Positions 53,496-61,597 of a DNA stretch of 64,000 bases are shown here, piece after piece. Source of the DNA: Olegusella massiliensis (GTDB taxonomy: Bacteria; Actinomycetota; Coriobacteriia; Coriobacteriales; Atopobiaceae); NCBI RefSeq assembly GCF_900078545.1, contig NZ_FLLS01000002.1, positions 992,001 through 1,056,000 of the forward strand, in the 5' to 3' direction. The position numbers and the translations under genes are program-made. The stretch's first letter is position 1; the number at the start of each line of letters is the position of its first letter. The notes under the pieces were generated by a model, which did not search any database, was not told the DNA's origin, and saw only the letters and a list, made by a program, of their open reading frames with translations.

Positions 53496-54600
53496 TAATC
53501 TAAAAAAAGCCGTTTTAAACTCAGTTCTTCCTGTTCTGCTTGCTCTTATAATCGGCGCAATTATTATTGCCTGCATTGGTGAAGACCCTTTGGCTACGTA
53601 TACCCTTCTTTTTGAGAAATCTTTACTGACGCCAAAAGGCTTTATGAACACCTTGCACTACGCGATGCCATTAGTGCTGACGGGCTTGGCAATCGCAGTG
53701 ACATTCAAGGCAAATATATACAACATGGCAGTTGAAGGCTCGTGTGTTCTTGGCGGATTCTTTGCGGGTATCGTGGGAGCGAGTCTCTCTGCACAGATGG
53801 ATGTTCTCTCTATGCAGGCCATCTGCCTTCTTACGGGCATACTTTTTGGTGTCCTCTTTGCGCTGCTTCCAGCTGTGCTTAAAGCAGTTTTTCACGTAGA
53901 TGAGATGGTAGTTACCTTGATGCTTAACTACGCTCTCCAGAAGATTTTGGAGTACTTAGCAACTGGTGTATTTCGCGATACTGCCTCAGGCTATGTATGT
54001 ACTCCTACAATCCATACAAATGCAATGTTCAACCGAATAGGCAATTTTCGCATTACACCCTTTGTATTTATAGCCTTGGTCGCCTTTATCATTATCTATT
54101 TGATAATGAAGCACAGTAAGTTAGGCTACGAAATTACCGCAATGGGGAAGAGTGCGACTTTCTCTGAAGCTATGGGTATGCGCACCACCCGCAAAATAAT
54201 TATTTTAATGATAATCTCTGGGGCACTTTCAGGTCTTGCGGGTGCTGGCTGGATGATGAGCGAAAAATTCAAGTATACCTTGGACTTTTCAGGTAATCCT
54301 GGCCTTGGCTGGGATGGCATGTTGGTATCTCTGCTTGGTGGGCACTCACCTATCGGAATTCTGGTGGCGGCTATTCTTTATGCAGCGCTTAAAACTGGAG
54401 CAGATAGCATCAATATTTACTCCACCGTTCCGAAAGAGATAGTTTCAGTTATTCAAGGTCTGATTATTCTTTTCTTAGCTATCAAGTTTGTTGATGAGCG
54501 TTTTGGAGTAAGCGGCAAAATCTCGCAAGCAATACACACATATAAAGCTCGCCACAAGAAAACTACGTCTGATCAAATTTCAGTTCAAGAGGAGGTCTAG
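53476..54600 (+). CDS. ABC transporter permease 1 (NupP/BPD_transp_2 family)
   Basis: A 374-residue protein with about eight to ten membrane segments and the coupling region FSEAMGMRTTRKIIILMIISGALSGLAGA typical of branched permeases paired with BMP proteins. The ATG follows GAAAGGAGG inside the ATPase gene's end. It forms a heterodimer with the next product. The cytoplasmic tail of about 30 residues is polar. Confidence 0.92.
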   Translation: MKRTNRNNLKKAVLNSVLPVLLALIIGAIIIACIGEDPLATYTLLFEKSLLTPKGFMNTLHYAMPLVLTGLAIAVTFKANIYNMAVEGSCVLGGFFAGIVGASLSAQMDVLSMQAICLLTGILFGVLFALLPAVLKAVFHVDEMVVTLMLNYALQKILEYLATGVFRDTASGYVCTPTIHTNAMFNRIGNFRITPFVFIALVAFIIIYLIMKHSKLGYEITAMGKSATFSEAMGMRTTRKIIILMIISGALSGLAGAGWMMSEKFKYTLDFSGNPGLGWDGMLVSLLGGHSPIGILVAAILYAALKTGADSINIYSTVPKEIVSVIQGLIILFLAIKFVDERFGVSGKISQAIHTYKARHKKTTSDQISVQEEV

Positions 54601-54601
54601 T

Positions 54602-55516
54602 ATGCAGCTCCTCGGTAACATTCTGTACGACACTATTTACCATAGTGCTCCAATTATTTTGTGCGTTATCGGAGGTGTATTTGCCTTTAAAGCAAATGTG
54701 CTCAATATTGCGCTCGAAGGAATGATGGGTATTGGCGCATTTTTTTCAGTATATGTGACATTTATTACAGGCAATTTATTATTGGGATTTATTGCTGGGG
54801 TAATTGTAGCGTTGGTTTTTGGCGTGATGTTTTCGTTGTTTGGAGTGACTTTCAAGGGCAATGTTATTGTTGTCGGCCTTGCACTTAATTTGTTAGCAAC
54901 AGCAATTGCAAGTTTCATTTTGGTGCAAATGGGTGAGTCAAACCTCACGCTTTCACATTTTAGTGTGGCAGATCTTCAGATTCATATCCCCTATATCGAA
55001 TCTATACCACTTCTAGGCTCTCTTCTCTCAGGACATCCCTTCCTAACGTATGTTGCTTTTATTGGTGTTTGGCTGACATGGATGCTGATGTATCGTACAA
55101 AATTTGGCACCTATGTACGTGTGGTCGGTGAAAATGAAGATGCGGCAAAGAGTCTCGGCCTTAAGACAGATTTGTACAAGTGGTGTGCTGTGCTTATTGG
55201 GGCGCTTTGCTGTGGTCTCGCGGGCGTTAATCTCTCTACCGAGCGTTTGGGTCTTTATACAAATGGTATGACTGCGGCGCGAGGATTTATTGCAATTGCC
55301 GCTATTTATTGTGGCCGAGGCGATCCCTTTATCTCCTCTATTTATGCTGTTCTCTTTGGATTAGCCCGTTCCCTAGCAATTAATTTCGCTGTTTTTGCGG
55401 GTCCTATAGCAGGTCTCTTTGATGTTATTCCCTACATCGTGATGGTGGTCGCGCTCTTTGTGGCTTCCGTTAGTCAGCGCCGCCACGTCAAGGTTAGGGG
55501 GTTTGCAAATGGCTAG
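54602..55516 (+). CDS. ABC transporter permease 2 (NupQ/BPD_transp_2 family)
   Basis: A 304-residue partner permease with the family N-terminus FKANVLNIALEGMMGIGAF and the coupling block RVVGENEDAAKSLGLKTDLYKW. It starts one base after the stop of permease 1 with AGGAGG 7 bases upstream, and its end overlaps the cysteine hydrolase gene, linking import tightly to catabolism. Confidence 0.92.
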   Translation: MQLLGNILYDTIYHSAPIILCVIGGVFAFKANVLNIALEGMMGIGAFFSVYVTFITGNLLLGFIAGVIVALVFGVMFSLFGVTFKGNVIVVGLALNLLATAIASFILVQMGESNLTLSHFSVADLQIHIPYIESIPLLGSLLSGHPFLTYVAFIGVWLTWMLMYRTKFGTYVRVVGENEDAAKSLGLKTDLYKWCAVLIGALCCGLAGVNLSTERLGLYTNGMTAARGFIAIAAIYCGRGDPFISSIYAVLFGLARSLAINFAVFAGPIAGLFDVIPYIVMVVALFVASVSQRRHVKVRGFANG

Positions 55517-56117
55517 TAAAACAACATCTGCGGCAATCGATGCAAAAAATCATGACCAGACTGCTCTTTTGATTGTAGATATGCTGCGTGACTTTACTAA
55601 CCCTGCAGGGCTGGTTTATTACCCACAAAATAGGGAAGTGCTTCCCCGTATCGCGGAGGTTCTAAAGAAATTTCACGATAGTAAGAGGTTGGTAATTTTT
55701 CTAAGGCATTTTACTCGTGCAAATAAGCCCGATGCTAAATCTTCATCTATGCGCCCGAATTCTATTGAGGGAAGTTGGGGTGACGAAATCGATGACATGC
55801 TTAGGGTGGATCCTGAGTGTGATTACATCATCAATAAAAGACGATACAGCGGTTTTTTTGGAACTGATTTGGATTTGGTCTTGCGTGAACACGACATAAA
55901 AAACCTGGTCATTGTAGGTACCAAGACAAATTGCTGTATCCGGGCTACGGTTACCGATGCGTTCAACCTTAACTACGAACCAATAGTTGTAAGGGAATGC
56001 GTAGCAACTAATTCCCAGATAGTAAATGAGGTAAACCTGCAAGATATCGATAAATACCTAGGTAGCGTCATTACTCAAGAGGAGCTATTTGAAAAGCTGG
56101 AGAGGGGGGAACTGTAA
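55509..56117 (+). CDS. isochorismatase-family cysteine hydrolase
   Basis: A 202-residue amidohydrolase fold with the family triad: Asp in LLIVDMLRDF, Lys in IINKRRYSGFFGTDLD and the nucleophile Cys143 in NCCIRATVTDA. It lacks the His-rich zinc motif of nicotinamidases, so it is closer to isochorismatase, ureidoacrylate or N-carbamoyl hydrolases. ATG 55509 overlaps the permease end after GGGGG; its stop shares a base with the kinase start (TAATG). In this setting it may act on a base or base fragment freed by the phosphorylase; this is inference. Confidence 0.85.
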   Translation: MASKTTSAAIDAKNHDQTALLIVDMLRDFTNPAGLVYYPQNREVLPRIAEVLKKFHDSKRLVIFLRHFTRANKPDAKSSSMRPNSIEGSWGDEIDDMLRVDPECDYIINKRRYSGFFGTDLDLVLREHDIKNLVIVGTKTNCCIRATVTDAFNLNYEPIVVRECVATNSQIVNEVNLQDIDKYLGSVITQEELFEKLERGEL

Positions 56118-57109
56118 TGACAGGTGATAGTTTGCCAATAGCCACTGAAGTACTAACGAGTGGTTATGTGAGCATGGATCATATGGTAAGAGTAAAGACA
56201 CCTGTGCGCGTTGGATACACTTCCCTCATTTCTAACGCGAGCTGCAACACCATAAATTACGGCGGATGCTCGGTAAATATTGCCTATGCTTTAGCGCAGC
56301 TCAGTGTTGCAGCGGCGCCTGTGTTGCGTGTTGGTAATGATTGGGAGAACAATGGTTTTAGGGCTTTTCTTGAGAAGGGAAATGTCCGTACATATGCGAT
56401 TGAAGTTATACCTAGTGAAATTACCTCCCTTTCATACATGGTGGAAGATCCGGAAGGCCAACATATCTGTCTCTTTTATCCGGGCTCAATGGATGCTTGC
56501 TATGCCCACAAGCTGCCTGAAAAGCTTTTTGAGGGAGTTAGCTTAGCTGTTATTACAGTCGGCTCTCGGCCTGATAATGAAGAATTCTTTCATCAGTGTA
56601 AGACGCATAAGGTGCCAGTGGCGTTTGGCATGAAATGTGACTTTGATGCCTTCCCGCAGAGCTTTCTTCTCCAATTACTCAGGGGGAGTCAAGTGATTTT
56701 CTCCAATGAAGGCGAGCGCGATTATCTAGTAGATCAGTTTGCTTTAGGGAGCATCGAAGAGCTTTTTGAATATGAGGCAAAAGTCATTGTGACTACAAAA
56801 GGAGCGAATGGCTCTTGCTATGCTGCAAAACTTCCTGATGGGACAATCGAGCACGGCAGCTTGGGCTGTTGTCCCGTAGACGAAATTGTGGATGCTACAG
56901 GTAGTGGCGATGCGTATATGTCGGGATTTATCTATGGCTACCTGCGTGGTTATGACCTCAAGGATTGCTGTGCTTTAGGGGCGACCCTTTCAGCATTCGT
57001 ACTTGAAAAAGAGGGCTGCTGCGCAGGAGTGCCTGATGAGATGGAGCTGCTTGAACGCTTTACGGCTTTCCGTAAATCAATGTCGTTCGATGAAGGCAAC
57101 AATAGATAA
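56117..57109 (+). CDS. PfkB-family carbohydrate/nucleoside kinase
   Basis: A 330-residue ribokinase-fold kinase. The C-terminal signature is VDATGSGDAYMSGFIYGYL, with Asp265 as the catalytic base and the GSGD anion hole (usually GAGD). The N-terminal SINYGGCSVNIAYALAQL block (here CNTINYGGCSVNIAYALA) matches the substrate-side GG motif. Possible substrates are ribose, a nucleoside or ribose 1-phosphate; the context of a phosphorylase next door favours a pentose derivative. It overlaps the hydrolase stop by one base. Confidence 0.9.
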   Translation: MTGDSLPIATEVLTSGYVSMDHMVRVKTPVRVGYTSLISNASCNTINYGGCSVNIAYALAQLSVAAAPVLRVGNDWENNGFRAFLEKGNVRTYAIEVIPSEITSLSYMVEDPEGQHICLFYPGSMDACYAHKLPEKLFEGVSLAVITVGSRPDNEEFFHQCKTHKVPVAFGMKCDFDAFPQSFLLQLLRGSQVIFSNEGERDYLVDQFALGSIEELFEYEAKVIVTTKGANGSCYAAKLPDGTIEHGSLGCCPVDEIVDATGSGDAYMSGFIYGYLRGYDLKDCCALGATLSAFVLEKEGCCAGVPDEMELLERFTAFRKSMSFDEGNNR

Positions 57110-57122
57110 AAGAGGTTTCACT

Positions 57123-57878
57123 ATGGGAACACTGTATATGGGCGGAGATTCTAGTACGATTGCCCCTACCGTTATTTTTTCAGGCGATCCTTGGCGTGTT
57201 GAAGTTGTCAAAGATTATCTTGATAGACCTAAGAAAGTTGCTTTTAATCGTGAATTTAATACTTATACCGGCAGTTATAAAGACGTGCCGGTAACGGTGA
57301 CTTCAACTGGTATGGGGGCTCCTACGGCAGCGGTTGCGGTGGAAGAGATGTACGCATCTGGCATGCGCGTAGCCATCCGTATGGGGACCGTCATGTCGCT
57401 GGATGATGATATGCTGGGCGAATTTTTTGTACCCGTAGCTGCTATGAGGCGTGAAGCGACAAGCGATACCTATGTGGATAAATCGTTTCCTGCCGTTGCT
57501 GACTTTGATCTTATCAACGTGATGAATGAAGTGGTACATGACTATGGTCATCGCAGCAGCAATGGGATTTCATGCTCCATGGATGGCTTTTATACCCAGA
57601 TGCATGATTCAAAATTTTCGCGTGAGTTTGGCCGCGATATAAGCAAGATCTTTCACGAGCTTCATAACTTGCATGTGGGCGGGGTCGATATGGAAACATC
57701 CTGCATGCTTACGGTTTGTCGTCTCATGGGCGTAAAAGCTTGTTCCCTTACCGTGGCAACAGTTCTTGAAAATCTTAAAGCTGCACTCCAAGGGAAGGCA
57801 CGCACCGATGCAGAAGATCTGCTGTGTCGTGTTGCTCTAGAGGGCGCTTACCGCTATAACCAGCGCTTTGGCGCATAG
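57123..57878 (+). CDS. nucleoside phosphorylase, uridine-phosphorylase-like
   Basis: A 251-residue NP-I family enzyme that would split a nucleoside with phosphate into base and (deoxy)ribose 1-phosphate. FSGDPWRVEVVKDYLD, STGMGAPTAAVAVEE, RMGTVMSL and GVDMETSCML are the family blocks; SFPAVADF and SMDGFYTQM align best with uridine phosphorylases. The residue context differs from E. coli Udp at the phosphate loop (RMGTVMS rather than RIGTTGA), so the substrate may not be uridine. ATG 57123 follows AAAGAGG; the frame upstream is a run-on through the kinase end. Confidence 0.88.
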   Translation: MGTLYMGGDSSTIAPTVIFSGDPWRVEVVKDYLDRPKKVAFNREFNTYTGSYKDVPVTVTSTGMGAPTAAVAVEEMYASGMRVAIRMGTVMSLDDDMLGEFFVPVAAMRREATSDTYVDKSFPAVADFDLINVMNEVVHDYGHRSSNGISCSMDGFYTQMHDSKFSREFGRDISKIFHELHNLHVGGVDMETSCMLTVCRLMGVKACSLTVATVLENLKAALQGKARTDAEDLLCRVALEGAYRYNQRFGA

Positions 57879-57893
57879 AAGAAAGGATGTCTT

Positions 57894-58679
57894 ATGAGTA
57901 AAACGCTATTTCCGTTAAACGGAAAAACCGCTATCGGAATGGTTCATTGCCTAGCTCTTCCTGGTGCTGCAAATTTTGATGGCAATATGGACAAAGTGGT
58001 CACGCAGGCAATTGAGGATGCACGCACTCTTGAGCGCGCTGGTGCAGATGCAGTTATTGTTGAAAATATGAATGATTTGCCTTTGCCAGCAGAGCTTAAC
58101 AAGGTTGAGGTTGCTGCACTTGCAGCTGTCACTTCTTTGGTTTGCCACTCAGTGTCTATCCCCGTAGGAGTTGATGCTGCTTTCTCCGACGGCGAAGCTG
58201 CAGTTGCGGTTGCCGTAAGCGCTGGGGCACAGTTTGTGCGCTGCCCAGTCTTTGTTGATACGGTAGTCAACTTTTGCGGAACGATTGGTCCGTCTGCCCA
58301 AATTGTTATGCAGACGAAGGCCCGCCTGCATGCTGAGGATATTTTTGTTTTGGCAGATATCCAAGTTAAGCACTCACGCATGCTGTTGCCAGAGACCTCT
58401 ATCGAGGAGTCTGCAGCTAATGCGGTTGCCTGTGGAGCCGATGGCATTATTGTTACGGGTTTGACGACGGGTATGGCGACTCCTATGGAGCTTGTCACGC
58501 GAGTAAAAAATGTAGTACAGGTTCCTGTTTTTGTGGGATCCGGCGTTACTGCCAAGTCTATTGCTGATCAATTGTCTATCGCAGACGGTGCCATTATCGG
58601 TACAAATACTAAACCTGGCGGAGTGTTATCGGCACCCGTTGACTACGACCTTGCACACGAGCTTTTTTCAAGCCGCTAA
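57894..58679 (+). CDS. BtpA/SgcQ-family TIM-barrel protein
   Basis: A 261-residue (beta/alpha)8 protein of the BtpA family: IGMVHCLALPGAANFDG at the start, ERAGADAVIVENMND, PVGVDAAFSDGEAAVAVA and GSGVTAKSIADQL with a C-terminal phosphate-binding-like loop DGAIIGTNTK. BtpA was named for photosystem I in cyanobacteria and SgcQ lies in a sugar operon of E. coli, but no reaction is established. The phosphate-site pattern suggests a phosphorylated sugar substrate. GAAAGGA precedes the ATG; it lies 15 bp after the phosphorylase. Confidence 0.88.
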   Translation: MSKTLFPLNGKTAIGMVHCLALPGAANFDGNMDKVVTQAIEDARTLERAGADAVIVENMNDLPLPAELNKVEVAALAAVTSLVCHSVSIPVGVDAAFSDGEAAVAVAVSAGAQFVRCPVFVDTVVNFCGTIGPSAQIVMQTKARLHAEDIFVLADIQVKHSRMLLPETSIEESAANAVACGADGIIVTGLTTGMATPMELVTRVKNVVQVPVFVGSGVTAKSIADQLSIADGAIIGTNTKPGGVLSAPVDYDLAHELFSSR

Positions 58680-58734
58680 AACAAAGTTGTTTTTGTAAGC
58701 AGTGATATAGCACTGTAAGAACGGAGAGAAGAAT

Positions 58735-59883
58735 ATGATGCGTCCCATGAAGCTTGCAGGAAGTGAGCTTATGTTTGGCAAAGGAAGCCTCGAATACATC
58801 AAGACTTCCGTATATTGCAAGCGAGCAATCATTGTCATTGGTGGTAAGAGTGTTGAAAAAAACGGCACTCTTGCAAAAGTGGAAGAGTATTTTCACGCTA
58901 ATGGTGCTCAAACTACGGTCTTTGAAGGTGTTGAGCCAGATCCCCACTTTGCGACTGTTAAAGCTGGCGCAAATGTAATGACTGAATGGCAGCCAGATCT
59001 AATTTGTGCGTTGGGAGGTGGTTCAGTAATGGATGCCGCAAAGACGATGTGGGTCATGTACGAGCATCCAGAACTTGATACGCTTGATAAAATATTGAGT
59101 ACCAAGCCGTTGCCTAAACTGCGTGCAAAAGCACGCTTTATGTGCATCCCTTCTACTAGTGGAACTGCAAGTGAAGTCTCCCGTTCAGTGGTAATTTCCG
59201 ATGATGAAACAGGTCATAAGCACGGCCTTGGTGATATGGAAATGATGCCAGATATCGCAATTGTTGATCCTCTGGTTTCCTGCTCAATGCCTGCACATGT
59301 TACTGCGGAAACGGGTATGGATGCGCTGACTCATGCAATCGAGGCGCTCGTTTCTAATCGTGCCAATTATGTGTCCAATATTCTGGCGATAGCTGCTGCA
59401 AAAGATATCGTTACCTGGCTTCCTAAAGCCTATGCCGATGGCAATAATATGGAAGCTCGCGAAATGATGGCAAATGCTTCTATGACGGCAGGGCTTGCTT
59501 TTACTAATGTCTCTCTTGGCATTGATCATTCGATGGCACAGACCATTGCAGGGTTTTTCCCCATGGCTCATGGTCGTATTTGCGCAATCCTGCTCCCTTA
59601 TACCATTGAATGGAACAGCCAAGATTTAAGAGCAAAGCAAATCTATACCGATTTTGGCGCATTAATCGGTACTGATAATCTTGCGCAGTATGTGCGCGAG
59701 CTGAATATAGCAGTGGGCATTCCCCATTGCATTCGTGAAATTGTGCCTGATAAGGATGCCTTTATGGCAGTTCTTGATGATATGGCACGTCTATCGCTTG
59801 CTGATGGTTGCACTAAGACCAACCCCATTATTCCAACGGTTCCTCAATTTGCCGAGCTTATAGAAAAGGCCTACCTTGGCTAG
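58735..59883 (+). CDS. iron-containing alcohol dehydrogenase
   Basis: A 382-residue group III dehydrogenase. The nucleotide loop is ALGGGSVMDAAKT, SGTASEVSRSVVIS binds the second half of the cofactor, and the metal site is formed by Asp/His residues in GMDALTHAIEAL, DHSMAQTIAGFFPMAHG. It would reduce a small aldehyde (or oxidise a polyol) with NAD(P)H. ATG 58735 is preceded by ACGGAGAGAAG. It is the only obvious redox enzyme of the cassette, so it may dispose of an aldehyde generated by sugar cleavage. Confidence 0.92.
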   Translation: MMRPMKLAGSELMFGKGSLEYIKTSVYCKRAIIVIGGKSVEKNGTLAKVEEYFHANGAQTTVFEGVEPDPHFATVKAGANVMTEWQPDLICALGGGSVMDAAKTMWVMYEHPELDTLDKILSTKPLPKLRAKARFMCIPSTSGTASEVSRSVVISDDETGHKHGLGDMEMMPDIAIVDPLVSCSMPAHVTAETGMDALTHAIEALVSNRANYVSNILAIAAAKDIVTWLPKAYADGNNMEAREMMANASMTAGLAFTNVSLGIDHSMAQTIAGFFPMAHGRICAILLPYTIEWNSQDLRAKQIYTDFGALIGTDNLAQYVRELNIAVGIPHCIREIVPDKDAFMAVLDDMARLSLADGCTKTNPIIPTVPQFAELIEKAYLG

Positions 59884-59896
59884 AGAAGAGAAAAAG

Positions 59897-60613
59897 ATGA
59901 AATTGATTTGTTATTTCTCGGGCGGATATCCTGATTTTAAGAGTGCCAATCGACTGGCTCACGCATATGCTGATGCGGGTGTGGATACCCTAGAGATTGA
60001 TTTTCCTTCTTCCAATCCCTTTGTAGATGCTCCGTATATTCAGCAACGTATGAAAAAAGCTCTTGAGCATTGTAACGATCTAGATAAGTATCTTGAAGCC
60101 GTTGCCCAAATTAAGAGTGAATTGCCAAGTAAAGCCATTTTGCTGACTATTTATGAAAGCAGCATTGTAGAAATTGGCATCGAAAAATTCTGTGCTTTCT
60201 GCCGTGAGAATGATTTGCTTGATGTTATCGTGACAGGTCTTACAGGCGATGACGTAAAAGATGCTCTGATTGCAGGCGGTGTACATGTTAGCTGCTACGT
60301 TCCCTTTGATCTGCCAGAGACTGATGTAGAGTTAGCACTTTCATCAAATGGCTTTTGCTATCTTCAGGCAGTTCCCACGCAAGCGCAGATCAATGCAAAA
60401 CACCCCGATCTTGCGTCTTGTATCAACTATCTTAGGAACCGGGGCTTAAAGAATCCAATATATTGCGGTGTGGGTGTGCATAGTCCAAAAGAAGCAAAAA
60501 TGGTACGTGACGCTGGTGCAGACGGTGTGTTTGTGGGAAGTGCGGTATTAAAACTGACTGACGATTTGCCAGCAATGACTGAGTTGATTGGAAAATTTAA
60601 GGCAGTTTGTTAA
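59897..60613 (+). CDS. TrpA-like (tryptophan synthase alpha family) lyase, no TrpB partner
   Basis: A 238-residue TIM barrel resembling tryptophan synthase alpha: YFSGGYPDF is the family start, TLEIDFPSSNPFVDAPYIQQR corresponds to the active-site segment, and GVGVHSPKEAKMVRDAGADGVFVGSAVLKL is the C-terminal phosphate-binding region. Glu33 and Asp44 keep the 11-residue spacing of the catalytic Glu49 and Asp60 of E. coli TrpA, so retro-aldol chemistry is plausible. No trpB or other trp gene is nearby, and the protein is about 30 residues shorter than TrpA. ATG 59897 follows AGAGAAGAG; the gene overlaps nothing after the dehydrogenase. It ends 27 bp before the right island repeat. Confidence 0.82.
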   Translation: MKLICYFSGGYPDFKSANRLAHAYADAGVDTLEIDFPSSNPFVDAPYIQQRMKKALEHCNDLDKYLEAVAQIKSELPSKAILLTIYESSIVEIGIEKFCAFCRENDLLDVIVTGLTGDDVKDALIAGGVHVSCYVPFDLPETDVELALSSNGFCYLQAVPTQAQINAKHPDLASCINYLRNRGLKNPIYCGVGVHSPKEAKMVRDAGADGVFVGSAVLKLTDDLPAMTELIGKFKAVC

Positions 60614-60640
60614 TTACATCTACCTAGCCATTTCTGTTGT

Positions 60641-60681
60641 GAGATGCAGCGCGTACTGAAGGAACGTAGTCGGTATTAGAG
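60641..60681 (+). repeat. 41-bp direct repeat, right copy (orphan smpB tail)
   Basis: Matches 49503-49543 at 40 of 41 bases. In the smpB frame it would encode EMQRVLKERSRY and the TAG stop, but no smpB body precedes it. It is the probable right attachment site. Confidence 0.9.
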
Positions 60682-60775
60682 GGCGAAAACATTTTCTATC
60701 TGTGTTTAAAATTTCTCATACGTGGTATCCTACCTGCAAGCGCAAGGTGCGCAAACCGTCGAGAGAGGAGCCATT

Positions 60776-60916
60776 ATGGCTGACGAGAAGACCTACACGT
60801 TCCGCTGCACTGTTTGTGGCTATGAAGTTACCGTCGACACTCCCGAGCTGCCTGATGACTATGTCTGCCCCGTCTGCGGCGTCGGTGCTGATATGTTCGA
60901 GCTGGTTGAGGATTAG
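60776..60916 (+). CDS. small rubredoxin
   Basis: A 46-residue electron-transfer protein with one Fe(Cys)4 site: Cys11 and Cys14 in CTVCGY, Cys31 and Cys34 in CPVCG. It is shorter than clostridial rubredoxins (52-54 aa), lacking part of the loop between the cysteine pairs. ATG 60776 follows GAGAGAGGAG; the frame upstream to 60722 has no ribosome binding site. A terminator follows at 60941, so it is a single-gene unit just outside the island. Confidence 0.92.
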   Translation: MADEKTYTFRCTVCGYEVTVDTPELPDDYVCPVCGVGADMFELVED

Positions 60917-60940
60917 TACTTCTTACAATGTGTATGGTAG

Positions 60941-60966
60941 AGGCGGCCCTGCGGGGTCGCCTTTTT
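60941..60966 (+). terminator. rho-independent terminator of rubredoxin gene
   Basis: 9-bp stem AGGCGGCCC/GGGTCGCCT with one G-U pair, a four-base loop and T5. Confidence 0.85.
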
Positions 60967-61003
60967 AATACGGGTGCTTATGAGTTTGACGGCGGTGTGA
61001 CGC

Positions 61004-61597
61004 ATGACAACAGATAGACTTGAAGCTTTTTCTGATGGCTGTATTGCAATTTTTATTACGATTACCCTGCTGACATTTCGACTGCCAGAAGGAGATACGT
61101 ATGCCAATCTCTTGGTACAAGTTCCTGCTTTTTTCTGTTATGCAATAAGCTTTATCGTGATTGGTATCTATTGGGGCAACCACCATCATCTGATTCATAC
61201 CATTGAAAAAGTTTCTGAAAAAATCATGTGGGCAAATATGGCATGGCTTTTTGCGCTGAGTCTGGTGAGCTTTGCGACGGGCTGGGTGGCACTCTATATG
61301 CTTGCTCCGCATACAGTATCTTTTTTTGGTGTCATTTTGCTGGCATGCAATCGGACCTATGTGTATCTTGAACACTGTGTAGTTGAGTGCGAACGTGAAG
61401 AGGCAAAGCAGCGCGGTGCACGGTATAGCCTTGACGACAGGCTAGGCGAGCGCATCAAGGAGCGCGTATCGATGTGTTTCTATGCAAGTGGCGCTGTGAT
61501 AGCGTTTTGGCTGCCTTGGGTTGCCGTGCTTTTTTACTTTGTGGTCAACGTTATCTGGTTTGTACCCGATCGTCGCATTGTCCACATTATGGAATAA
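61004..61597 (+). CDS. TMEM175-family potassium channel-like membrane protein (DUF1211)
   Basis: A 197-residue protein with the family signature RLEAFSDGCIAIFITI at residues 5-20 (RxxxFSDG) and about five to six membrane segments; HHHLIHT in the second half is also usual. Bacterial TMEM175 proteins form tetrameric potassium channels without the classical selectivity filter. The C-terminal half has an acidic/basic loop EREEAKQRGARYSLDDRLGERIKER between membrane segments. The ribosome binding site is weak (GGCGGTG). Confidence 0.9.
   Translation: MTTDRLEAFSDGCIAIFITITLLTFRLPEGDTYANLLVQVPAFFCYAISFIVIGIYWGNHHHLIHTIEKVSEKIMWANMAWLFALSLVSFATGWVALYMLAPHTVSFFGVILLACNRTYVYLEHCVVECEREEAKQRGARYSLDDRLGERIKERVSMCFYASGAVIAFWLPWVAVLFYFVVNVIWFVPDRRIVHIME

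Larger units (their letters stand above)
49544..60681 (+). mobile_element. putative 11.1-kb catabolic genomic island inserted at the 3' end of smpB
   Basis: The segment between the two copies of the smpB tail carries only one functional set of genes, all on the plus strand: regulator, importer and six enzymes. The right copy is followed by an unrelated rubredoxin gene, so the ancestral order was probably smpB - rubredoxin. No integrase, transposase or relaxase is present; it is therefore a remnant or was moved in trans. Confidence 0.6.

Noticed and set aside
49544-60640. Integrase, transposase or conjugation genes inside the island
   Set aside because: I looked for them because of the flanking repeats; every gene is assigned to regulation, transport or catabolism.
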